Of a stretch of DNA of 64,000 nt, positions 12,801 through 23,424 are shown one piece after another. The position numbers and the translations under genes are program-made. The stretch spans positions 65,818,923 through 65,882,922 of the forward strand of contig CM055092.1 in assembly GCA_029204225.1 (NCBI GenBank). Reading direction: 5' to 3'. The stretch is from Diphasiastrum complanatum (lineage: Eukaryota; Streptophyta; Lycopodiopsida; Lycopodiales; Lycopodiaceae). Position 1 is the stretch's first letter. The number at the start of each line of letters is the position of its first letter. The notes below the pieces were generated by a model. That model ran no database searches. It was given only the letters and a program-made list of their open reading frames with translations, and was not told the DNA's origin.

Positions 12801-13479
12801 ACCTTAGGATAAAGATTTGCATCATTTATATTCGACTTGCCTTGTTGGTTGAAATCAAGTTCATTCTGAAGTAGTCTTTCTTCAACTATCTTTACAAAAC
12901 TACAAATCCATGTACATCTTGATCTAGCTAGAAGATTATATATTTATTAGCATTTTCAAAGAAGAATTTGATTAAAATAAGAGCTTAGAGAACTTATGGG
13001 TCTATAATTACATGAAGGAGATGCTAGTTTTTTTTAGCATGTGAATGCATCTGATGTTTGAAAGCATGATAATAAGTTTCTCATTTTTTATGCAGATTGA
13101 ACATCACCTATTTCCAGGAGTGTGTCACATGCACTACCCAAGTATTCAACCCATTGTGGAGGCCACTTGCAAAGAGTTCAATATTCCATACAAACGTCAT
13201 GCTTCAGTATGACATTGTGGTTTTAATGCTAACAATTATTCCTCAATCATTGAATTGTGTATAAGTGTATGATTTTTCATGCTTCAATTTATTCGTTTAC
13301 ATGTACAACTTTAAATCAACTATTAAGTTCAACTATGTTTCTTGTGTCTTGCAATTTGAACAACTACCTATGACCTTCAATTCGGTTCTCCCTTGTAGTT
13401 TTTTGCGGGAGTGAAAGGCCATTTTACACACTTGAAACAAGTTGGATTGAAGGATATGGATCTCAGATTAGCTGGTTGA
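6820..13479 (+). CDS. Front-end acyl desaturase, N-terminal cytochrome b5 fusion (delta-5/delta-6 type), 13 exons, intact
   Basis: Exons: 6820-7022, 7240-7332, 8498-8645, 8925-9108, 9481-9550, 9645-9718, 9899-9966, 10151-10242, 10420-10564, 10704-10829, 12284-12355, 13096-13206, 13399-13479. All introns are GT-AG and phases agree, giving 1,467 nt and 488 residues, typical for the family. Cytochrome b5 comes first (HPGG at 72-75, second haem His about 94). Desaturase boxes are HDGNH (205-209), HIIAHH (240-245) and QIEHH (425-429); Q replacing the first His of box III marks front-end enzymes. Hydrophobic stretches lie around 157-204 and in exons 8-10. Family members are ER-membrane enzymes that insert a double bond between an existing one and the carboxyl end, using electrons passed through b5, in arachidonate/EPA synthesis. 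HDGNHG argues against a sphingolipid delta-8 enzyme; delta-5 versus delta-6 cannot be settled here. ATG 6820 is the first in-frame ATG after the TATA box. The protein could be seen as stopping at 13212, but GTATGA there is the exon-12 donor. Confidence 0.92.
11361..11580 (-). repeat. LTR-like fragment in intron 10 of gene A
   Basis: The sequence from TGTGGAGCCAAACCACCCAA onward matches 45775 onward in copy C, 21292 onward in copy B, and more distantly 29659 onward. In copy C the homology runs on to a GACATAACA end at 46209. Here it stops near the GATACTCT motif, so the fragment is truncated. It predates the duplication of the gene, because all three copies share it at the same intron position. 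Confidence 0.5.
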
Positions 13480-14637
13480 TAACATCCTTTAAGCATCAAA
13501 GATGAAATAGAAAATTAATGGTAAGAACATCCAATTCTCATATTCAATTACTGAACTTATTGTATTTCAGCCATATTGCCTCCAATTCTAGTTTTAGATA
13601 ATCAAATTTCTTACTATAGTTTGTGCTTTAGAGAAGATAATTTTCATTTTTTCTCAATCTCGAATTAAAACTTCCAAGTGTTAGAATACCTATACGTTTA
13701 GATTTTACTTTTGATATGAAGCTCTCTTGTGGTTTAAAATAGTGCAACACAGTCATAATGGACAATATAAGGGATAGCCAAATGTAAAGACACATAATAT
13801 ATTGCACACTACAAAAAGAGAAATGCATCCATCATAATGTAATCACATAAATTTTTTGTACTAACTGTGAATTTTTTTTAATTGCAGATTTGAAAACTTC
13901 AACCTCTTGGATATTCTAGATGTAAGAATGCTAGTTCTACACAAGTGATACAGTGAAAGAAATGATGCAATAAATTGTTCTTTTTTAAATGCTGAAGTAT
14001 TGAGTTACAAGGACTATTGGCTAATGATAGCTAAATAAATAGTATCACAAGGCACTTACTTGTATTGACAAAGGCCTTCATAGTATTTGAACTTATGTAA
14101 CATTAGTGTGCATTGAATGTGATCTATGATATCTTTCTACACCTTGAGGATGGCAATGTAACTCTACTTGCACACAAAGAAAGTCATATTCAAGAAAAAA
14201 AACTTTAAAGACTAATCATGAAGATGTACATCAAACTTGTCTAGAAGTTGATAACTTGATACAAGATCTAAATCACTACTAGAAATCATTCTTAAAATTC
14301 CTAATGGATTCAGTTGATCCAAACCTATACACAATATATTATACCTAATCTTGATGATTTATATCAATAAATTTTAACAACGTTAAGACTAGTTCAAAAA
14401 ATGAAATCTAGTAGAAAGCCAAGTTCCATACCTCAAATGAAAATTTAGAAATGAATGTATGAATGATTTGAAACCTATTTTTGATTCTAAAGAGTAGATT
14501 TCCTTATAAAGAAGAAGATGCTTCATGTGTTTCCAACTTGAACAATATGTCTTACAGTGATTCTTGATGACTAGCCTCACCAGACTTCACAAAATGGCTA
14601 TTGGCCCTAGTAGCACCCTCCTAACTTGATTCAAAGA
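13480..14637 (+). other. 3' flank of the intact desaturase, non-coding
   Basis: No coding frame is credible here. The block is conserved with copy B (23425-24553) and, up to about 14400, with copy C (50658-51844). Copy D shares it only up to about 13760. An AATAAAT motif near 13968 is a possible polyadenylation signal, but nothing else supports it. A spliced 3' untranslated exon is possible, since TTGCAG precedes GATTTGAAAACTTCAACC near 13887. Confidence 0.5.
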
Positions 14638-17630
14638 TGAATAGAGCTTTGATATCATGTGAAAAACTTGTCAAAGATTAACTTAAGGATCTATGACCAA
14701 AATGATTGCACTTAACATAAGCACCTTGGACTCCCAAACTTGACAATGTTAGGCAATAGCAGTATTTAGTCTAAGGAAGAGAGATCGAAATACATAAACA
14801 TCACATCAATGGAATATCAAACATGAAGAGTACGGGATATGAACTTCCAACACTTGTATTAGGCCATGGCATCCTCAAATAACCCCAATAAATAAGTCTC
14901 AATGGTTTCTACTATCTAACTATGCAGGCAAATAAGCACATTGCCAATGTCTGCACTACTTACAAGCTTGCTTCCAAAAGCTCCAATATTCACTACTCAG
15001 TGTATGATAAGTATGCATAAAAGAGGCTCAAATATAATGAAGAGTACTCACACTTAGAGGCTGAGTCTATCTTAGCCTTTCATTCATCTGACCTTTCTAA
15101 TGTGAGCCCTTGATCAAGATGTGAGGTGTAGATACAATCTTGACAAGTTTCAAGGGTAAATATTGTATCTATACTACAAACTAGTAATAGATAAGATGCA
15201 TGTCTCTATAGACTTCAAATACATGGATTTGAATGTATCTAGCATAGAAAATGAGACCTTGTACTCAAGTTACTATTGGCCTCCAAATAGACAAGTTGAG
15301 ATTTGAATGATTATTCACATACAGGTAAAAATTTTTAGGTATATCATTTAGATCACCTAATTTAGTATAAAATCGTGTTTTTTTATGAGTCATTTCCCAA
15401 ATTATTTGGAAACAATCATACAAAAAAATGTATTTTGCAAAAATCATGACCAAGATAATTTATGAGTTTTTTTAAAAAACATCATAATAAAAAAATGAAA
15501 TAACATATGAAGCCTAAAAAACTCTTTACAACCACAATCCATCACAACTAGATGAGGTTCACTATGAAGCATATCATGACAACTTCAATAGTGGCATGAT
15601 GAGAGGACATGTGAGGTATATTAGTGCAACTCTAGTAGAGGCAAGACAAGAGGGCAATCTAATCATAATATACAAAAGAATGAGCACATTCAAATGTAAT
15701 TTGTGATCTTTAGAAGATTCTTCTTGAAGTTACAAATATAGAGAAATTTTTAATTGCTCACCATTTTCATGATGTTTAATCCAAGAGGCATACTCCAAAT
15801 CCTCATATTCCATCCAATAATTCTAATTATTTTCATATACTATCCATGAGATTCAAGTATTTTCGAGACACCAAAATTATGACCACTAAGATTGACATCC
15901 TAAACATTTTCGGATTAAATATTAGTTAATGGCTAGGATAATGCAATCTTCATCATCCAATTTTGTGAGTCAAGGTGATTGACATGGTTGGTCCCCCAAT
16001 AAGAGACGGTGGTGAAGATCTCCTTTCCTTCAAAGATGAATAGAGCTTTGATATTATGTGAAAAACTCGTCAAAGATTAACTTAAAGATCTATGACCAAA
16101 ATGATTGCACTTAACATAAGCAACTTGGACTCCCAAACTTGACAATGTTAGGCAAGAGCAGTATTTAGTCTAAGCAAGAGAGATCAAAATACATAAACAT
16201 CACATCAATGGAATATCAAACATGAAGAGTACGGGATATGAACTTCCAACACTTGTATTAGGCCATGGCATCCTCAAATCACCCCAATAAATAAGTCTCA
16301 ATGGTTTCTACTATCTAACTATGCAGGCAAATAAGCACATTGCCAATGTCTGCACTACTTACAAGCTTGCTTCCAAAAGCTCCAATATTCACTACTCAGT
16401 GTATGATAAGTATGCATAAAAGAGGCTCAAATATAATGAAGAGTACTCACACTTAGAGGCTGAGTCTATCTTAGCCTTTCATTCATCTGACCTTTCTAAT
16501 GTGAGCCCTTGATCAAGATGTGAGGTGTAGATACAATCTTGACAAGTTTCAAGGGTAAATATTGTATCTATACTACAAACTAGTAATAGATAAGATGCAT
16601 GTCTTTGTATACTTCAAATACATGGATTTGAATGTATCTAGCATAGAAAATGAGACCTTGTACTCAAGTTACTATTGGCCTCCAAATAGACAGGTTGAGA
16701 TTTAAATGATTACTCACAAAAAGGTAAAAATTTCGGGTATATCAATTAGATTACCTAATTTAGTATAAAATTGTGTTTTTTTATGAGTCAATTTCCAAAT
16801 TATTTGGAAACAATCATACAAAAAAATGTATTTTGCAAAAAATCATGACCAAGATAATTTATGAGTTTTATAAAAAAACATCATTTAGAAAAATGAAATA
16901 ACATATGAAGCCTAAAAAACTCTTTACCACCACAATCCATCACAACTAGATGAGGTTCACTATGAGGCATATCATGACAACTTCAATAGTGGCATGATGA
17001 GAGGACATACGAGGTATATTAGTGCAACTCTAGTAGAGGCAAGACAATGGGGCAATCTAATCATAATATACAAAAGAATGAGCACATTCAAATGTAATCT
17101 GTGAGCTTTAGAAGATTCTTCTTGAAGTTACAAATATAGAGAAATTTCTAATTGCTCGCCATTTTCATGATGTTCTATCCAAGAGGCATACTCCAAATCC
17201 TCATATTACATCCAATAATTCTAATTATTTTCATATACTATCCATGAGATTCAAGTATTTTCGAGACACCAAAATTATGACCACTAAGATTGACATCCTA
17301 AACATTTTCGGATTAAATATTAGTTAATGGCTAGGATAATGCAATCTTCATCATCCAATTTTGTGAGTCAAGGTGATTGACATGGTTGGTCCCCCAATAA
17401 GAGACATGGTGGTGAAGATCTCCTTTCCTCTTCTTGAGGAAGGTATTCCACATATCAAACATATAAGACACAAAAAGACAGCTATGCTCATACTAGGGTC
17501 TTGCATGGCTCAAGATCCCTCTCACATGTGTACATACTTCTTACTAGTAAGCAAAAGTTGAGTAAAGGCAATTGATTCAAGTGGTTGGGCCCCCTTAATC
17601 CGAAGAGGTTGGATCACTTTTCTACCACCC
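14638..17630 (-). repeat. Tandem duplication (~1.4-kb period) in the 3' flank, LTR-like
   Basis: Two units start at the same motif, GATGAATAGAGCTTTGATAT, at about 14636 and 16035 (offset 1,399 bp), with only scattered substitutions. The first unit ends in TCCTTTCCTT at about 16030, where the second begins. The second continues to about 17630 and ends in CTACCACCCC. Copy B has a single unit (about 24554-26150) with the same right end. AGCTTTGATATCA followed by TGTGAAAAAC resembles a decayed reverse-complement copia primer-binding site next to an LTR start, as seen intact at 60771-60784. An LTR origin is therefore possible but weakly supported. Confidence 0.6.
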
Positions 17631-20503
17631 CTCTTTCAATGCCAAATAAAATTGTTCTTTCACAGTGTCCAAGTACTCCACATTGGTCATGCTTAAGTCC
17701 TCATCGCTGGCATCTATTTCACCAACACAGTACTGGTCCAACAATTTCCTGATAGTCGGTGGAAGATGTCAAGGACATTAGGACATAAGCACAAAAGATC
17801 AGTGGACACAGTCTATGACTTCATGTACTGTTGAGCTCTTAGCTGCTTGCAGGTATTGCTAAAATGAAGACTTGCCAAACACACAAAAACATAGATCTCT
17901 GTTTCACATCCAACTTTCATACAAATCCATTTATGTTTTATGGAAAATCTGACGTATCCTCCAACTATTCCCATAACACCTTCCTAATATATAGATATCT
18001 ACTTTGTTTCTGCTTCCTTGGAAGGAAAAAAATATCTTCGCCTAAGTCTAATCTTCAATTGCTTTGCTTGACCTCAAAGTTCCCAAATTAGATAGTTATT
18101 CAAATAGGAATAAGCGATATTCCGCAAATAAACACATGACGTTTTTTGAATCAGTACCCAGAAGTTTGTCTGTTCTTCCTTGTCTCTCTTTGTGATTCTA
18201 CAAAGGAGCTGTGCCAAAATTGCTCATTGTCTGAATTCTTTTCATAACAGCATCTAGACGAGTTCGTTCCAATTGATGCCAGATAAGGTAATTCCCATAA
18301 GTCTAGAACATAAAAAAAACTTATTGTGTTGGAACGTTGCAATCCTTGAGCATTTTTTAACATGAGCTGCATGTTGTAGCCTAGAGACAGAACTCTCTTT
18401 TTACAATTTTGATTTAATTGACCTTCATCTCTAACGTTAGAAAGAGAACTTTAAATATCGTTCCATGATATGAGCTTGTAAATCATATACAGATTATCAC
18501 ATTATAAACTTTCTAGCATTCTATACCATCTAGCGTAGATTTGTATGTCTATTCTTTGTATGCGTCTCTCTGCATCAGCTATCGTCTTTTTGGTATCTTA
18601 TCCTTCAACTCAAAAGGCTTACTGAATTTGAAGGAGATTATTGGTTTAGCATGTGTACTGAACTTTTCAAATACTCATCTGTCGATGTTTCTTCAACTCA
18701 GCTACAACATCCAATCACTTAAAACGAACATTCGGATGTCTCAAAGAAAGAATACCTAGCGGTTGCACTTCTAATTTTTGGCGGAATTGTTGACCATCGT
18801 AGTCGTTGTTTGTTGCATGTCGTCAAGAAGCATGTTGCATTCGTGGCCCATCTTAAGCAACTAAGAGGTTTGTATGTAGTATAACTCGGTACGTAATTGC
18901 CTACAAACTATGTCTTCAGGACAACTAGACCCCACCCTATAGAAACATTTCATGCCATCTGGAGAAATGTCGGGAATGTGCTCTCGAAATTGAAGAGAAT
19001 AATTTGCTTGAAGTTAGTGTTCATATGCAGGAATTCGATTAAATTTGGCTGAAGGTAATGCCCCCGCAACACGGACCAACTAGATGATGGCAATGTTGCT
19101 GCAATACTAGGATAGCACGGCACACACAGTAGGAGTCGAACTTGAAGCATTCCCAATTTTGACAAACTAGCAAAGGCCATCTGCTGACGCGAGGCATGCT
19201 ATATAGAAACTAACCAACTGACCGTGCATGTAGTAACCTGATAGTTGAGGGTATAATGACTCGTATACACCCTGACCTCTACAGATATAGTGGGTAAGAT
19301 TGTGAACACACAATGCTAATCAGGAAATTGTGTGGAAAATAGCTAACTATCAGTATATTACTTTCTTAGAGCTTGCAAATAAGAGCATGCTTAGCATGTA
19401 TTTACCAGACATAAAGTGGATGATAGGAGTTGAATAAATATGTCGAATCTTGCCCTGCTCGCACGTGAATAAGACTTCCTCCAGGATGCTTTGGCACCCT
19501 GTTAGCAGAGCCCATGGATCAGTCTAGTCACTAGTGCATATGTTCAGCTACCATCCAAGGGCATATATAAATGAAGTACGATGCATAATTATCCCGTTCA
19601 TGATTAGAAACTGGTAGCTCTCTACGCGCGTCGACCAGAATGCTCATGTGAAGGAGAATGCTGAAATTAATTTCATAAACTAAAGACGCACAGCGCAGAA
19701 TTCCTACAGGACTATTAGAAGACAAGATAAGAAGTGGTACCATTTTGTCACATCATACACCTTCCCATCAATTACCAGCCAGCAATCTTTTGGTGTTTCA
19801 TATAATGCCACTTATTTGCGGCTGTATTTCCTCAGTGCTTCCCGTGGGGATGCCTTGATCGTGCTGGCAACCCCATCGTGAGGGTAATCAATTGTCATAT
19901 TGAGTGTGGCTGCTGCAGATGTACCTCGTAGCTGGACACGATCAACGTTTCAATACAGCCGCATATATTGAAAGAGAGTGCTGTTCTACCTTTTATAAAT
20001 CAAAAACTGAATCTATATATCACACTGGCTGTGATAAAGTGTGTCTCGGCTTATGAGCTTTCACAGCTCAAATGACTCATGCATGCTGAGTTCTAAGCAT
20101 TGTCAAACTATATTGTCATTAGAATTCAAGTTGGAGTTGGACGCAATCTAATAAGCAAGGACAAGTATACAACTAGATTGTACTGCTAAACAACATGCCA
20201 TTCTTTGTATCGCGAAATGCGACGCGCTGATAAGGATTAGTCATTGTAGCTAAACTCATTAGGAATATTGGTATGTAGAGAGACTTACTGGAGCTCCAAA
20301 ACACCGATAGAGATCAACCGTTAAGAGTTGGATTCTCCAATCAAGTTAATTTCCTGGAGGCTGTGAGTGCAACGCATATCAATAGATCCACGAAAGAAAG
20401 CCTTGCGTTAATCTCCAACGCGACAACAACCCCCTTATGTACTACCACCCCGACGACAATTTTCATGACAAAAAAAACATCAAACTGCGTTTCGTGTGGA
20501 CAT
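17631..20503 (-). pseudogene. Desaturase copy B, inverted 5' half (promoter, exons 1-3)
   Basis: This is the reverse complement of about 6230-8615. Exon 1 lies at 19741-19939, exon 2 at 19406-19498, and exon 3 (truncated) at 17631-17748. The start codon is GTG instead of ATG and is followed by a 4-bp deletion. Re-initiation at the internal ATG (gene A residue 16) would meet TAA in place of GAA in the SRKE motif. Exon 3 is cut after 118 of 148 bases. About 490 bp at 18357-18848 are present here but missing from intron 2 of gene A; part of it reappears in copy C (about 42850-42980), so gene A lost it. The minus-strand promoter region is still recognisable. Confidence 0.88.
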
Positions 20504-23424
20504 CAGAACACAGATGTTTTTTAGTCCAATTAGAATATGCTTAGTGAAATACACTGGTGGAATTTGTTGTCAAGAGGACTACTTCTGTGTTCATCTTTCT
20601 ATATAACAAATACTACCTGTTTGGTGCAGTTGGTGTGTGGATGGACACTAGCAATATTATTTGAGATTAGTCATGTGGTGGAACCCGCAACTTTCTTGAC
20701 GGTTGATCTAAATAAATGAGTTCCAACTGTGCCTTGTGGTTGGGCAGCAATGCAGGTTGTATAGAAAAATATTCACTCTTTAATACAATCAAATGCTTGA
20801 TGCAAGATCCATGTTTTGATTATAACAGTTGCTTGATGTCATTCGCTTTCATTATTATGTTGTCTATTTAATTTTACTCATAATAAAACAAGTATTCTGA
20901 AACTACAACAAATATTATTATCTTATCAATTTCTTTTTTTTTACATATTAATGTTTGACTGCTTGTCTTGTCAAATCCATGACAACAGGTAAGTGATTTT
21001 GATTAGATATTTTCTTTTTCCATTGTATTTGAAATGGATTCTTCATATTATCTTCATATGCATGGTAGTTGAAATCAAAATAGCTATGGTGGCTCCAATC
21101 ATTTGATATCAACCTTCCTCTACTTTGAAAGCCACAAAAGTATCCTAGAATTTTTTTGCCTAAGACCAAATATCTAGAAATAGAATCTCAAAGTTAGATT
21201 ATCAATATATGTTGTGAATTGTGGCTATTAGTTGTAAGGAGTAAGCACTCCAAGATCCTGCTAAGAAGACACACACAAAGGAATGACTGTGTAGCCAAAC
21301 CACCCAACCAGGCAGATGCTACGGACTCAATCTCCAATAGCATCACCCCTGTGCCAGGGACTAGGATGCAGTAACATAGCAATAGAATCTCATCGCAAGT
21401 TTCTCCTAGATGAAATAGCCCTTGCTTTACCTCTACTTGTGCCCATGCAAGCATACAATGTTCCCATACGTGCAACTCATTACTATTGATACTCTAGACA
21501 AAGAAAATCAAAATCATTGCCATAGATGCTAAATATTGTAGATATGTTAATCGGGAAGAGATATGCAACAAAGAACATAATATAGAGCCCTTCATGATAG
21601 AATAAATCAAAATCAAGCTCACATTTTGTCTTTAAGAAAGATTTAAAACTATATAGAATTTTCCATCCCTAGATAGTGTTGATGTAGTGTTTACATTCGA
21701 CAAATGCAAAACATGGAAAGAACCAATTTTTGACTTAATGTGAATCAACATATTCACTTTAAGAATTTGAAAAATGGACAATTTCGTAGAGTTTAAATTT
21801 CAAGTCAAATCCAAGTTTATTCATACATGAAAACTCTACTTTAAGAGAGGCTTGACTTTGTGAGATAGTTAAGATTTATATGTTGTGTTGAAAAGCTACA
21901 AAATTCATACATTATTTTCATCTTGATTATAGAAAAAACTCATATCTCCTTTTATATTGTATTATTATTTAAAAATTAGAAAAAATGCATAGGATCACAA
22001 TGATTGACTATTTATTTAGTTTGTATAGCTCTTTGTTCTCTAAAATGTATATTGATCACATGCCTCATTGGAAAGCAAATGTTTATACAATTTTCAATTT
22101 GAAAATTGCTTGCAATTTGTAAATAAAGTATGGAAAGAAACCACATTCTTTCTCAATGACTCATCATTTCTCTCATAACAATGCACAATATTATTGTTTT
22201 CTAGGTATGTGCCTCAACAAACTACAACACAGGTTCGACCTTGTGGTTGCATCTATCCGGAGGACTTATTTACCAAGTAAGTTTTGGATCTTTGATATCA
22301 CTTGTGCCAGTTTTGTGTTATGCGATATTAAAAAGTTGGAGCATTAAAAGTATTTATGTTCTTTTATGAAAAAATGGTTTTGGCCCATGAAAGGTACAAA
22401 TTTGGAGAGTTGACTTGAATTTAACATACTCATCAAAACATAATGATTAAGGTGGCATGTGAGAAGTATGAATTACAGCATATGTTATTTTGACAAAGTG
22501 GACCTTGAGATTGGCACTTGTCCAAAAGATAGATTGTTCACATTCTTTGAGATGTGGCTTATAGCTTTCCATACAAGCTTGTATGTCTTTTTTGAAAATA
22601 TCTAGGACCTACACTTGTCTTAGGCTTAAGGCCTGTTATGAAAAATTTGGCATTTGCATATTCTATATATGCATACATTTATATACTAATACATAGAAGC
22701 ATCTATACAAACTCACCTGTAAGCTTAGGATAAAGATTTGCATCATTTATATTTGACTTGCCTCATTGGTTGAAATCAAGTTGATTTTGACGTAGTCTTT
22801 CTTCAACTATCTTTACAAAACTACAAATCTATGTACATCTTGATCTAGCTAGAAGATTATGTATATATTAGCACTTTCAAAGAAGAATTTGATTAAAATA
22901 AGAGCTTAAAGAACTTATGGGTCTATAATTACATAAAGGAGATGCTAGTTTCTTTTAGCATGTGAATGCATATGATGTTTGCCAGTTTTAGCATGAAACT
23001 ATACAAAAGTATGATAATAAGTTTCGCATTTTTTATGCAGATTGAACATCACCTATTTCCAGGAGTGTGTCACATGCACTACCCAAGTATTCAACCCATT
23101 GTGGAGGCCACTTGCAAAGAGTTCAATATTCCATACAAACGTCATGCTTCAGTATGACATTGTGGTTTTAATGCTAACAACTATTCCTCAATCATTGAAT
23201 TGTGTATAAGTGTATGATTTTTCATGCTTCAATTGATTCGTTTACATGTACAACTTTAAATCAACTATTAAGTTCAACTATGTTTCTTGTGTCTTGCAAT
23301 TTGAACAACTACCTATGACCTTCAATTCGGTTCTCCCTTGTAGTTTTTTGCGGGAGTCAAAGACCATTTTACACACTTAAAACATGTTGGATTGAAGGGT
23401 ATGGATCTCAGATTAGCTAGTTGA
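20503..23424 (+). pseudogene. Desaturase copy B, direct 3' half (exons 10-13)
   Basis: The homology to gene A starts abruptly at about 10576 (end of exon 9/intron 9) with ATCAGAA shared at the junction. Exon 10 is 20630-20755, exon 11 22205-22276, exon 12 23041-23151 and exon 13 23344-23424. Splice sites and box III (QIEHHLFPG) are intact, but exon 10 carries TGA (20717-20719) where gene A has GGA in LNKGVP. Exons 4-9 are missing altogether. It is a dead fragment; the good conservation of exons 11-13 suggests fairly recent duplication. Confidence 0.88.

Noticed and set aside
13207-13212. Desaturase ending at HASV-stop in exon 12
   Set aside because: GTATGA there serves as the splice donor; splicing to 13399 gives the usual family C-terminus of about 26 more residues.
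14629-17630. CRISPR-like or satellite array in the repeated 3' flank
   Set aside because: Only two long units of 1.4 kb; no short regularly spaced repeats.
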